A stretch of 64,000 bases of DNA from Rhizobiaceae bacterium (GCA_023953835.1 JAMLJB010000001.1:434001-498000); one strand, 5' to 3'; counted from the stretch's first letter, positions 20,281 to 29,138 are shown. The notes: generated by a model from the letters alone, not told the origin. Numbers and translations are program-made.

Positions 20281-23200
20281 AGGACGGCGTTGCCGGAGGG
20301 CTGACGCGCGCATTTATCGCGTCCCCGCTCACACCCCTTTTCCTGCTGGCTGCGCTGGCGCTCGGGCTTGTCGCCCTGGTGACGCTGCCGCGCGAGGAAG
20401 AACCGCAGATTTCTGTGCCTATGGTCGACATTCACGTCTCGGCCAACGGAATGAAGGCCGACGATGCCGTGAAGCTGGTGACCGAGCCGCTGGAAACGAT
20501 CGTCAAGAGCATTGCGGGCGTCGAGCATGTCTATTCACAAACGGCGGACGACGGCGCGCTGGTCACGGCGCGTTTCGAGGTCGGCACCAGTTCGGACGCC
20601 GCTGTGTTGCGCGTGCATGACAAAGTGCGCGCCAACATGGACCGAATTCCTGTCGGCGTGCCGGAACCGCTGATCGTCGGGCGCGGCATTGACGATGTCG
20701 CCATCGTCGTTGTGACGCTGACGCCATCTCCCGGCGCGGCGGATCGCTATTCGCCCGCCGATCTCACGCGGCTTGCGCGCGAGTTGCAAACCGAGGTTTC
20801 CAAGCTGCCGGACATCGGGCTGACCTATATCGTCGGTGAACAACCGGACGAAATCCGCGTCGAACCCGACCCGGAAAAGCTCTCCCTTTATGGCATCACC
20901 CTGCAGCAGCTTGCGGCGAAGGTTTCCGGCGCGAACCGGTCCTTCCAGATCGGCACGGTGCGCGACGAAGGCAGCCAGCGCGCTCTGGTTGCCGGACAGA
21001 CGCTGCAATCGGCGACCGACATCGGCAACCTGCTTCTCACCGCGCGAGACGGACGGCCCGTCTATGTGCGCGACGTGGCGGACACGATCCTCGCCACCTC
21101 CCCCGCCGAAAACCGCGTGTTCAACATCTCGCGCACCGAAAACGGGTTGGGGCGCGCGCCAGCCATCTCGCTCGCAATCGCAAAGCGCCCCGGCACCAAT
21201 GCCGTCGTCATCGCGGAAAATATTGTCGAGCGGCTGGAGCAGGTGCGCGGCGACATCTTCCCGAAGGATGTGGAGATGACCGTCACGCGCGATTATGGCG
21301 AGACGGCCAACGAAAAGGCGAACGAGTTGCTGTTCCATCTCGGGCTGGCGACCGTTTCCATCGTCGTGCTGGTGGCGCTCGCCATTGGCTGGCGCGAGGC
21401 GCTGGTGGTGGCGGTGGTCATCCCGACGACGATCCTGCTCACGCTCTTTGCCTCGCGCGTCATGGGCTACACGCTGAACCGCGTCAGCCTGTTCGCGCTG
21501 ATCTTTTCCATCGGCATCCTGGTGGACGACGCCATCGTCGTCATTGAGAACATCGCGCGCCACTGGGCGATGGGCGACGGGCGCTCCCGCAAGCAGGCGG
21601 CCATCGAGGCGGTCGCGGAGGTGGGCAATCCCACCATCGTGGCGACGCTGACGGTCGTGGCGGCACTTCTGCCCATGCTGTTCGTGTCGGGCATGATGGG
21701 CCCCTATATGAGCCCGATCCCGACCAATGCGTCGGCGGCGATGCTGTTTTCCTTCTTCGTCGCAGTGATGCTCACACCATGGCTGATGATGAAGTTCGGC
21801 GGATCGGCACACCACGCACACGCCTCGACGGCTCGCGGAGGCGCGCTTGGGCGGGCTTACTCCGCAGTCGCGCGCCCGATCCTCAAATCGCGTGCGCGGG
21901 CATGGACATTCCTTGCCGTTGTCGGCCTTGCGACGCTCGCCTCCATGGCCCTGATCTACACGAAGCACGTCACGGTGAAGCTGCTGCCGTTCGACAACAA
22001 GACCGAATTGCAGGTGGTCGTCGACCTGCCGAAATCGGCCTCCGTGGAAGAGACCAACCGCGTGCTGCAATCCATGGTCGAGCGACTGGCGGATGTGCCG
22101 GAAATCGTTTCGTTCCAGACCTTTGCGGGCACGGCCTCACCGTTCAACTTCAACGGGCTGGTGCGGCACTATTATCTGCGTTCAGGCCCCGAACAGGGCG
22201 ACATCACGGTGAACCTGCTTCCCAAGGGCGAGCGCGACAGGGCGAGCCACGCAATCGCGCTCGACATGCGCGAGCGCCTCGCCGGACTCGATATGCCCGC
22301 CAGCACCATCGTCAAGGTGGTGGAGCCGCCGCCGGGACCGCCGGTCATGGGCACGCTGCTTGCCGAAATCTACGGCCCGGATGCCGAGACGCGGCGCGCG
22401 GTCGCCACCAGGGTGCGCGAGACTTTTGCCAGCATTCCCTTCATCGTGGATGTGGACGACAGCTTTCACAACCAGACCGACCGGCTGCGGCTGTCCATCG
22501 ATCAGGACAAGATCGAATATCATAAGGTCGAGCAGGCCGACGTCTACGACACGCTGGGCTATCTCTATGGCGGCACAACCGTCGGGTATTCCCATCGCGG
22601 CGGCGGACGCCAGCCGATCCCGATCCGCATCGCGCTCTCGAAGGAAAACGGCGTCGTGGACCAGCGCGCGCTGACCACGCCCGTTGCGGCGAATGCCGTG
22701 CCCGGTGCACGCGACGTCGTCGAGCTTGGCGATGTCGTGACGCTTGCCCGAGAACCCTCTTCCTTCCCCATATTCCGGCACAATGGCCGCGCCACGGAGA
22801 TGGTGCTGGCCGAACTTGCCGGCGAGTTCGAAGCGCCGGTCTACGGCATGCTGGCCGTCAACGATGCGATTGAAAAAGCGGATTGGGGCGACCTGCCAAA
22901 GCCGGTCATCTCGCTGCACGGCCAGCCGGACGACGAATCCGCGCCCACCCTCTTGTGGGACGGCGAGTGGGAAGTCACATGGGTAACCTTCCGCGACATG
23001 GGCGCGGCCTTCATGGTCGCCATCATCGGCATCTACATTCTGGTCGTGGCGCAGTTCGGCTCCTTCAAGCTGCCGCTGGTCATCCTCACGCCCATTCCGC
23101 TGACGCTGATCGGCATCATGCTCGGCCATTGGGCTTTCGGCGCGCCCTTCTCGGCAACTTCGATGATCGGTTTCATCGCGCTCGCCGGCATCATCGTACG

Positions 23201-23498
23201 CAATTCGATCCTGCTGGTGGACTTCATCCGTCATGCGCGCAGGCCGGGACGCCCGTTGCTCGACGTGCTGCTGGAGGCCGGCGAAATCCGCTTCAAGCCG
23301 ATCCTGCTCACCGCCATCGCGGCAATGATCGGCGCCGCCGTCATCCTGACGGACCCGATCTTTCAGGGGTTGGCCATCTCGCTTCTGTTCGGGCTTGCCT
23401 CCTCGACGTTGCTCACAGTGCTGGTCATTCCGGCAATCTATGTCGCGCTGCGAGGCGAGCGCGCTCAGGACATTTCATTGGAGACGACGCATGATTAA
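20277..23498 (+). CDS. RND-family efflux pump inner-membrane subunit (AcrB/MexB-like superfamily)
   Basis: This 1073-residue proton-driven exporter has the usual twelve-helix layout with two large periplasmic loops. The proton-relay aspartates are present as Asp417-Asp418 in GILVDDAIVVIENIARH. In the tenth helix region the relay lysine position reads AGIIVRNSILLVDF, with Arg instead of Lys, which also occurs in other branches. It does not carry the heavy-metal CzcA-type DFGxxxDGAxxxVEN pattern, so organic or small-molecule substrates are more likely. It is coupled to the adaptor upstream (4-base overlap) and to the CMD-domain gene downstream (8-base overlap). Substrate is unknown; the sulfur-linked regulator suggests a thiol- or sulfur-related compound, which is inference. 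Confidence 0.93.
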   Translation: MKDGVAGGLTRAFIASPLTPLFLLAALALGLVALVTLPREEEPQISVPMVDIHVSANGMKADDAVKLVTEPLETIVKSIAGVEHVYSQTADDGALVTARFEVGTSSDAAVLRVHDKVRANMDRIPVGVPEPLIVGRGIDDVAIVVVTLTPSPGAADRYSPADLTRLARELQTEVSKLPDIGLTYIVGEQPDEIRVEPDPEKLSLYGITLQQLAAKVSGANRSFQIGTVRDEGSQRALVAGQTLQSATDIGNLLLTARDGRPVYVRDVADTILATSPAENRVFNISRTENGLGRAPAISLAIAKRPGTNAVVIAENIVERLEQVRGDIFPKDVEMTVTRDYGETANEKANELLFHLGLATVSIVVLVALAIGWREALVVAVVIPTTILLTLFASRVMGYTLNRVSLFALIFSIGILVDDAIVVIENIARHWAMGDGRSRKQAAIEAVAEVGNPTIVATLTVVAALLPMLFVSGMMGPYMSPIPTNASAAMLFSFFVAVMLTPWLMMKFGGSAHHAHASTARGGALGRAYSAVARPILKSRARAWTFLAVVGLATLASMALIYTKHVTVKLLPFDNKTELQVVVDLPKSASVEETNRVLQSMVERLADVPEIVSFQTFAGTASPFNFNGLVRHYYLRSGPEQGDITVNLLPKGERDRASHAIALDMRERLAGLDMPASTIVKVVEPPPGPPVMGTLLAEIYGPDAETRRAVATRVRETFASIPFIVDVDDSFHNQTDRLRLSIDQDKIEYHKVEQADVYDTLGYLYGGTTVGYSHRGGGRQPIPIRIALSKENGVVDQRALTTPVAANAVPGARDVVELGDVVTLAREPSSFPIFRHNGRATEMVLAELAGEFEAPVYGMLAVNDAIEKADWGDLPKPVISLHGQPDDESAPTLLWDGEWEVTWVTFRDMGAAFMVAIIGIYILVVAQFGSFKLPLVILTPIPLTLIGIMLGHWAFGAPFSATSMIGFIALAGIIVRNSILLVDFIRHARRPGRPLLDVLLEAGEIRFKPILLTAIAAMIGAAVILTDPIFQGLAISLLFGLASSTLLTVLVIPAIYVALRGERAQDISLETTHD

Positions 23499-23838
23499 GG
23501 ACTGGAAGGCGTTTGCCGGAGAGCTTTCGGGCGGGCTGCGCGAATTGCGCGGCGGCGCGCCGGATGTGATGAAAGGCTTCTCCGCCATGGCGCAGGCAGC
23601 GCTCAAGGCCAATGCACTCGACGTAAAGACCAAGGAACTGATTGCACTCGCCATCAGTGTCGCGGTGCGCTGCGACGATTGCATCGCTTTCCACGCAAAG
23701 GCAGCCGTCGATCAGCGTGCAAGTCGCGAGGAAGTGCTGGAAACGCTGGGCATGGCCGTCTACATGGGTGGCGGCCCGTCGGCCATGTATGCGAACCACG
23801 CGCTGGAAGCCTTCGACCAGTTCGCGAACGCGGGCTGA
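23491..23838 (+). CDS. Carboxymuconolactone decarboxylase/AhpD-family protein
   Basis: This 115-residue all-helical protein of the CMD fold has the AhpD-like motif RCDDCIAFHAKAA, that is C-x2-C-x3-H near residues 65-71, with a preceding KELIALAISVAV helix. Members with this motif act as thiol-dependent peroxidases or disulfide reductases. The ATG at 23491 lies within the last codons of the RND pump (8-base overlap), so it is the terminal gene of that operon. It ends four bases from the convergent smc gene. A redox job alongside a predicted persulfide sensor is attractive but not proven. Confidence 0.88.
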   Translation: MIKDWKAFAGELSGGLRELRGGAPDVMKGFSAMAQAALKANALDVKTKELIALAISVAVRCDDCIAFHAKAAVDQRASREEVLETLGMAVYMGGGPSAMYANHALEAFDQFANAG

Positions 23839-23842
23839 ACGG

Positions 23843-26800
23843 TCAGACCGCTTCGCGTATCTTTTCGGCGGTTTCGAGATCGACCGAGACAAGCTGGCTG
23901 ACGCCCTGCTCCGCCATGGTCACGCCGAACAGGCGGTTCACGCGCGCCATGGTGATGGGGTTATGCGTGATGATGACGAAGCGGGTTTCCGTGGTGCGCG
24001 CCATTTCCTCCATGAGGTTGCAGAAGCGCTCGACATTGTGATCGTCGAGCGGCGCATCGACCTCGTCCAGCACGCAGATCGGCGCGGGATTGGTCAGGAA
24101 CACGGCGAAGATCAGCGCCATGGCGGTCAGCGCCTGCTCGCCACCGGAAAGCAGCGTCATGGTCTGCGGCTTCTTGCCCGGCGGGCGGGCCAGGATTTCA
24201 AGCCCCGCATCCAGCGGATCCTCTGATTCGATCAGTTGCAGTTCCGCCGTGCCGCCGCCGAACAGATGCGTGAACAGCCGCTGAAAATGCCCGTTCACCA
24301 CATCGAAGGCCGCCAGCAGCCGCTCGCGTCCTTCCTTGTTGAGGTTCTGGATCGCCTGTCGCAGCTTGCGGATCGCCTCCACCACATCTTCACGCTCGGA
24401 AACGATGGTTTCCAGCCGCTCGGACAGTTCGCGCTGCTCTTCCTCCGCGCGCAGGTTTACCGCACCCAGCCGCTCGCGCTCGATCTTGAGCCGCTCAAGC
24501 GTCCGCTCCGTCTCGCCCATGTCGGGCAGCGGCTGGTCGGCTTCTAGGCCCGTGTGCTGGATGACGATGTGCGGCGGCACGTTGAGTGCCTCCTGAATGC
24601 GCGCCTCGACCTCGGCGCGGCGCTCGTCAGCGGCGGTCAGCCTTTCCTCGGCGCGCACGCGCCCCTCGCGGGCCTCGGCCAGCGCGGTGATCGAAGAGGT
24701 CGCCGCCTTGTCGAGTTCGGCCTGCCGATTTTCCGCTTCCTGAAGCCTGTCGCCGGCTTCCCTGCTCGCGGCCTCGGACAGCGAAAGTTGCGAGAGGAGG
24801 CCGCGCCGCCGCTGGTCGATGTCGTCCGGCGCATCCGCCAGCCGCATGCGTTCGGCATCTGCCTCGGCGCGCCGCTCTGTCAGAAGCGCGATCTGCTTGT
24901 CGGCATTTTCCGCGCGACCGGTCCAGCTTGCGCGCTCGCCCTCGATCGCCGACAGCCGCCGCTGCCGCGCCTCCGCCTCGCGCCGCAAGCCTTCATGCAC
25001 AGCGCGTGCGTCCGCGAGCGTTGCGCGGTCGCGCGAGACATCCGCCGACAACCGCTCAAACTGCAATTGCAGTTCGCCGAGATCTGGCGCTGCCGCAAGC
25101 TGCGCCTCGGCCTGTCCGTGACTGGTCTCGGCTTCCTGCACCGTTTCGGCCAGCCGTGCGCGCGCCTCATCCAGCGCGGCGCGGCGCTTGACCAGTTCGC
25201 CAGAAGCCTTCTCGGCCTTTTCGAGCGCGTCCCGCGCCTGGCTGACGGCGTGCTGCGCGTCGCGCCAGTTCTGCCGCGCGGTCTTTTCCGCCTCGGTCAG
25301 CGTGCGCACGGCCTGCTCCGTCGCCGCGAGCTTTTCCTCGGCAGCGCGCACGACACGCGTCGCCTCGACCGCCTCGGCATCCAGTTCCTTGAGCCTGTTC
25401 TTCTGCGCAAGGCGCATCGCCGCGGGCGTCGGCGCCTCGGCGCTCGCCGTTACGCCGTCCCAGCGCCACAGCGCGCCGTCGCGGCTCACCAGCCTTTGGC
25501 CGGGCGACAGCAATTTTTGCAGGCGCGGGCCGTCCGCCGAATCGACCACGCCGACCTGCGCCAGTCGCCGCGCCAATTGCTTCGGCGCGCGCACGAAACC
25601 GGCAAGGCTGCGCGCGCCTTCCGGCAAGGGAGCGTCGCCGGGCCGTGGTTCCATCTCGCCCCAATGCGCGGCAGCCGCCCTGTCGAGCGGCAGGTCGAGG
25701 TCCTCGCCAAGCGCCGCACCAAGCGCCGTCTCGAAGCCCCGGTCCACGCCGATCTGTTCCAGAACCGCCGGAAAAAGGTCGCTCGATCCCGCATTCAGCA
25801 CCTTGGCCAGCGTCCGCGCTTCCGTCTCGACGCGCTGCAAGGCCGCGCGCGCTTCCTGCACGGGCGAGCGCGCCGCGCCTTCCGCCTGCCGCGCCTCTGT
25901 CACGGCCTTTTCGGCGGAAAGCGATGCAGCCTCCGCCTCTTCCATGCGCCGCTGCGCTTCTTCCACAAGGCCGCGCTTTTCCGTCGGGTCGGGCAGCGCC
26001 GAAATCTGCGCCACGATCGCCGCAAGATCGCGGTCAACCTCGGCAAGCTGGCGCGAAACGCGTTCGCGCCGCTCGGTCGCGTCACGCAAGGCGCGTTCGC
26101 TCTGGTTGCGCTGCGCCGCGGCTTCCGCGCGCTCGGCGGTCAGCTTCGCCAGCGCGCCTTCGCTCAATGTCAGGGTCGCATTCGCCTGCTCGAATGCGGC
26201 GCGGGTCGTCACTTCGCGCTCCGCCGATCCGGCTTCCTCGGCGCGCAGGCCCGCCTCTTCCTCGGCCAGCCTTTGCAAAATGGCAGCGTTGTCGAGCACC
26301 ATCTGGTTTTCGCGCTCGATATCGGCGGCAAGCTGCTCCACGCGGCGGTCAAGCTCGGCCTGACGGTTTCTGATGCGCTGCTCTTCTTCCTCGATCTGCG
26401 CCTTCGCGATGGTCAGGCGCTGCAAGGCCGCCGCCGCTGCTGCCGCCGCGTCGCGCAGTTCCGGCAGGTGATGCGCGCCGACCGCCTGTTGCTTGGCGGC
26501 TTCCATCTGTTGCGCGGCGCGGTCGCCGACCAGCGCGGTTGCCTGCGCCAGCGCCGATTTCGCCTCCGCCTCCTGCGCCTTCGCGGCGGTCCAGCGCAGG
26601 TGCAGCAGGACGGCTTCCGCCTTGCGGATGTCGGCGGACAGGTTCTTGAACCGGGTCGCCTGCCGCGCCTGTCGCTTCAGACTTTCAATCTGGCCGCCGA
26701 GTTCGCCGGTCACATCGTCGAGGCGCTCAAGGTTCTGCTCCGCCGCGCGCAGCCGCAACTCGGCCTCGTGGCGGCGTGTGTGCAGGCCCGAAACGCCCGC

Positions 26801-27301
26801 CGCCTCTTCCAGAAGCTGCCGACGGGCTTGCGGCTTGGCCTGTATCAGTTCGCCGATGCGCCCCTGCCCCACCATGGAAGGCGAGCGCGCGCCGGTGGAC
26901 TGGTCTGCGAACAGAAGCTGCACGTCCTTGGCGCGCGCCTCCTTGCCGTTGATGCGATAGACCGACCCCGCCTCACGCTCGATGCGGCGCGACACCTGCA
27001 ATTCATCCGCATCGTTGAAGCTCGGCGGCGCGCTCCGGTCTGCATTGTCGAGGAACAGCGTCACCTCGGCTGTGTTGCGCGACGGGCGCGTCGAGGAGCC
27101 CGAAAAGATCACATCGTCCATGCCGGACGCGCGCATGTTCTTGTAGGAGCTTTCGCCCATCACCCAGCGCAGCGCTTCGACCAGATTGGACTTGCCGCAG
27201 CCGTTCGGCCCCACCACGCCGGTCAGTCCGCGCTCGATCACGAAATCGGACGGCTCGACGAAGGACTTGAAGCCCAGAAGGCGCAGCTTGGTGAATTTCA
27301 C
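23843..27301 (-). CDS. smc: Chromosome segregation ATPase SMC
   Basis: This 1152-residue condensin core ATPase organises the chromosome as a dimer. The N-terminal head holds Walker A GPNGCGKSNL at residues 31-40; two very long coiled coils (about 170-480 and 640-930, rich in A, E, R, Q) flank a hinge around 500-640; the C-terminal head holds the signature LSGGEQALTAMALIFA near 1049 and Walker B ICVLDEVDAPLDD near 1074. The frame is complete from ATG 27301. The coiled coil makes its opposite strand look open over almost the whole length; that is not a gene. scpA/scpB are not in the window. It probably shares a transcript with the upstream dsbA-like gene, although the repeat at 27373-27526 separates them. 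Confidence 0.97.
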   Translation of the reverse strand: MKFTKLRLLGFKSFVEPSDFVIERGLTGVVGPNGCGKSNLVEALRWVMGESSYKNMRASGMDDVIFSGSSTRPSRNTAEVTLFLDNADRSAPPSFNDADELQVSRRIEREAGSVYRINGKEARAKDVQLLFADQSTGARSPSMVGQGRIGELIQAKPQARRQLLEEAAGVSGLHTRRHEAELRLRAAEQNLERLDDVTGELGGQIESLKRQARQATRFKNLSADIRKAEAVLLHLRWTAAKAQEAEAKSALAQATALVGDRAAQQMEAAKQQAVGAHHLPELRDAAAAAAAALQRLTIAKAQIEEEEQRIRNRQAELDRRVEQLAADIERENQMVLDNAAILQRLAEEEAGLRAEEAGSAEREVTTRAAFEQANATLTLSEGALAKLTAERAEAAAQRNQSERALRDATERRERVSRQLAEVDRDLAAIVAQISALPDPTEKRGLVEEAQRRMEEAEAASLSAEKAVTEARQAEGAARSPVQEARAALQRVETEARTLAKVLNAGSSDLFPAVLEQIGVDRGFETALGAALGEDLDLPLDRAAAAHWGEMEPRPGDAPLPEGARSLAGFVRAPKQLARRLAQVGVVDSADGPRLQKLLSPGQRLVSRDGALWRWDGVTASAEAPTPAAMRLAQKNRLKELDAEAVEATRVVRAAEEKLAATEQAVRTLTEAEKTARQNWRDAQHAVSQARDALEKAEKASGELVKRRAALDEARARLAETVQEAETSHGQAEAQLAAAPDLGELQLQFERLSADVSRDRATLADARAVHEGLRREAEARQRRLSAIEGERASWTGRAENADKQIALLTERRAEADAERMRLADAPDDIDQRRRGLLSQLSLSEAASREAGDRLQEAENRQAELDKAATSSITALAEAREGRVRAEERLTAADERRAEVEARIQEALNVPPHIVIQHTGLEADQPLPDMGETERTLERLKIERERLGAVNLRAEEEQRELSERLETIVSEREDVVEAIRKLRQAIQNLNKEGRERLLAAFDVVNGHFQRLFTHLFGGGTAELQLIESEDPLDAGLEILARPPGKKPQTMTLLSGGEQALTAMALIFAVFLTNPAPICVLDEVDAPLDDHNVERFCNLMEEMARTTETRFVIITHNPITMARVNRLFGVTMAEQGVSQLVSVDLETAEKIREAV

Positions 27302-27372
27302 GCGCAGGCCAAGGCGCGCATCACAGGCGCGCCCCTCCCTGCCGCGCGTGATTTGCGATGCGCGAGGGTCGG

Positions 27373-27526
27373 CCCCTCATCCGCCTGCCGGCACCTTCTC
27401 CCACAAGGGGAGAAGGGAGATGTCATATTTGCCGGCTCAAATTTCCAGCGTTGCGGGATGAACGCAAGGTTGAAGAGATCGTCCTTCTCCCCTTGTGGGA
27501 GAAGGTGCCGGCAGGCGGATGAGGGG
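27373..27526. repeat. Palindromic intergenic element, copy 1 (44-bp arms)
   Basis: Arms 27373-27416 and 27483-27526 are perfect 44-base reverse complements, separated by 66 bases. Each arm also contains its own small hairpin (CCTTCTCCC / GGGAGAAGG around ACAAG). It lies in the 303-base gap between smc and the dsbA-like gene, which holds no other gene. A second copy with identical arms lies at 41695-41850. It resembles the mosaic palindromic elements known from rhizobial genomes (RIME type); short open frames across it are not genes. Confidence 0.92.
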
Positions 27527-27604
27527 TAGCGCCGACGCGAGCCGCGCGAAACCGCTGCGAGCGCAAGCCCTGTAAAGCCTTGCGCCCCCGCAAACATCAC
27601 CGCC

Positions 27605-28381
27605 CTAGAGCAGCGGGTCGATGATTGCCGACATTTCCTCAATCGACAGTGCCCCCGGATATTTCGATCCGTTGATGAAAAAGGTGGGCGTGGAATCCAC
27701 GCTGAAATCATTGGCGGCCCGCTCACGCACCGCCCTGATGTCGTCGAGCAACTTCTGATCGGTCAGGCAGGCCTCGAATGTCTGCTGCGAGAAACCGGCC
27801 AGTTTCGCAAGCTGAAGAAGCGCGTCTTTCGCGTTTTCCACAGCCGCCCAATTGCTCTGCTGCTGGAAAAGCACGCTGACCATCTGGAAATATTTGTCCT
27901 TGGAACAGCGCGCCAGCATGAATGCACCTTCCGCGCGCGGGTCGAACGGGAACTCGCGGAAGATCATCCTCACCTTGCCGGTGTCGATATATTTGCTGGT
28001 GAGCGCCGGAAGGGTCGTCTCATGGAAATGCGCGCAATGCGGGCAGGTCATCGATGCATATTCGACGATGGTGACCGGAGCATCGGCCTTGCCGAGCACC
28101 ATTTCAGGCAGCGGACCCGGTTCGAGCAGCTTGGCCATGTCGACGGTGCCGGACGCCTTCGGCGCTTCCACAGCCTTTGCAGGCGCGGCCTGTTCGGCAG
28201 GAGCAGCCGGCGCGGCCTGTTCGGCGGGGGCCGCAGGGGTTGCGGCGGGCTCGGCGGGAGCCGGGGTGCTTTCAGCCTGCTTGGCCTTGTCGCCGGAATC
28301 CGAACACGCCGCCAGCATCGCCGCTCCGGAAACGGCGGCAAACGCGGCTAGGATGGTCCTGCGCTGGACGATACTCTTCAT
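27605..28381 (-). CDS. DsbA-family thiol:disulfide oxidoreductase, lipoprotein
   Basis: This 258-residue envelope oxidoreductase has the thioredoxin-fold active site CPHC (in EYASMTCPHCAHF) and the cis-Pro segment STPTFFINGSKYPG. The N-terminus is a lipoprotein signal (MKSIVQRR, hydrophobic stretch, lipobox LAAC at residues 23-26), so it is predicted to be membrane-anchored through Cys26. A Pro/Ala/Glu-rich linker of about 45 residues with repeats of PAAPAEQA separates the anchor from the catalytic domain. I chose ATG 28381, with AGGTG upstream. It lies between smc and a toxin-antitoxin pair. Role in disulfide formation is inferred from the family. Confidence 0.88.
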   Translation of the reverse strand: MKSIVQRRTILAAFAAVSGAAMLAACSDSGDKAKQAESTPAPAEPAATPAAPAEQAAPAAPAEQAAPAKAVEAPKASGTVDMAKLLEPGPLPEMVLGKADAPVTIVEYASMTCPHCAHFHETTLPALTSKYIDTGKVRMIFREFPFDPRAEGAFMLARCSKDKYFQMVSVLFQQQSNWAAVENAKDALLQLAKLAGFSQQTFEACLTDQKLLDDIRAVRERAANDFSVDSTPTFFINGSKYPGALSIEEMSAIIDPLL

Positions 28382-28542
28382 GCGAATCACCTGAGTTGAG
28401 AGGGATTGTGCGTTGGAACACCCAACAAAAGCGAGAGTTCGCGCGAATTAAGGCAAAACCATCCCCAACACAAAGCGCTTTTGCGCGGTCTCGTGCGCTC
28501 TTTGCCTGAGTTCTCAAAAAATTGACCGGATGCGATCCGCAG

Positions 28543-28561
28543 TGTACCAACTCTTGGTACA
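28543..28561. promoter_or_regulatory. parDE2 palindromic operator
   Basis: TGTACCAA and TTGGTACA are perfect 8-base inverted repeats around CTC, ending 29 bases before the parD2 start. A TTGACC at 28522-28527 could be a -35 box, but no good -10 box is spaced from it. The three-base spacer matches the layout of the parDE1 operator, and autorepression by ParD is the expected role. Confidence 0.6.
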
Positions 28562-28590
28562 TCCCGATAGAATCGACCATGGAGGGTATG

Positions 28591-28833
28591 ATGCCGCGCA
28601 ACACGTCCATTTCGCTCGGGGATCATTTTGTCGGTTTCATAGACGATCAGGTCGCGTCCGGGCGCTACGGTTCTGCCAGCGACGTCGTTCGCGCGGGTCT
28701 GCGCCTGCTTGAGGAACGGGAGACGAACCGAAAGGCGCTGGAGGCGGCGCTGATCGCGGGCGAGCAATCCGGCGAGCCGCAGCCGCTCGACCTTGAGGCT
28801 TTCAAAGCCCGGAAGCGCGCCGAACGAAGCTGA
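28591..28833 (+). CDS. parD: ParD-type antitoxin (ribbon-helix-helix), pair 2
   Basis: This 80-residue antitoxin belongs to the CC2985/ParD subfamily. The start is [20 protein letters not shown], with [22 protein letters not shown] as the RHH helices and an acidic C-terminal region ([19 protein letters not shown]). ATG 28591 follows GGAGGG; the tandem ATG three bases earlier is too close to that box. Its stop overlaps the toxin start (TGATG). It is only distantly similar to the pair 1 antitoxin, so this is not a recent duplication. Confidence 0.9.
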   Translation: MPRNTSISLGDHFVGFIDDQVASGRYGSASDVVRAGLRLLEERETNRKALEAALIAGEQSGEPQPLDLEAFKARKRAERS

Positions 28834-29120
28834 TGAAAACACTGGCATTTTCGCCCGCCGCGCTGGCGGATCTGGACAGCATTTGGGACTTTTCCGCCGA
28901 CAGATGGAGTATCGATCAGGCCGATCGATACATCGATGAGATGGTGAACGCCTGCCATGATCTGGCCGCGAACCGAAAAGCTGGCCGTGCAGTTGAGATA
29001 CGGCAGGGATATAAGAGATACGGCGTGGGGTCCCATGTGATCTACTACCGGGAAACGAAGGTTCGGCTTGATGTCATTCGCATCCTCCATGGAAGGATGG
29101 ATGCGGATCGCCATATATGA
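28833..29120 (+). CDS. parE: ParE-type toxin, pair 2
   Basis: This 95-residue RelE/ParE-fold toxin starts at ATG 28833, overlapping the antitoxin stop. It reads LAFSPAALADLDSIWDFSADRW, then AVEIRQGYKRYGVGSHVIYYRE and VIRILHGRMDADRHI, all typical of ParE. The frame is complete. It ends 18 bases from the convergent DUF721 gene. The pair interrupts what I know as a conserved rhizobial order (smc, dsbA-like, DUF721, mutY), which suggests insertion. Confidence 0.9.
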   Translation: MKTLAFSPAALADLDSIWDFSADRWSIDQADRYIDEMVNACHDLAANRKAGRAVEIRQGYKRYGVGSHVIYYRETKVRLDVIRILHGRMDADRHI

Positions 29121-29138
29121 AGATACCACTGCGACGGA

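Noticed and set aside
18561..23838. tRNA-Gln as attachment site of an island carrying the RND operon
   Set aside because: I found no copy of the tRNA 3' end downstream and no integrase. The operon has base composition like its neighbours by eye.
24554..27529. A 991-codon open frame on the plus strand opposite smc
   Set aside because: The coiled-coil codon pattern of smc leaves the complementary strand without stops. The product is low-complexity and begins in no plausible context.
27298..27726. Short frames reading SPCGRRCRQADEG across the palindromic element
   Set aside because: The same peptide appears in both repeat copies because it is encoded by the repeat arms. It is a repeat translation and not a gene.
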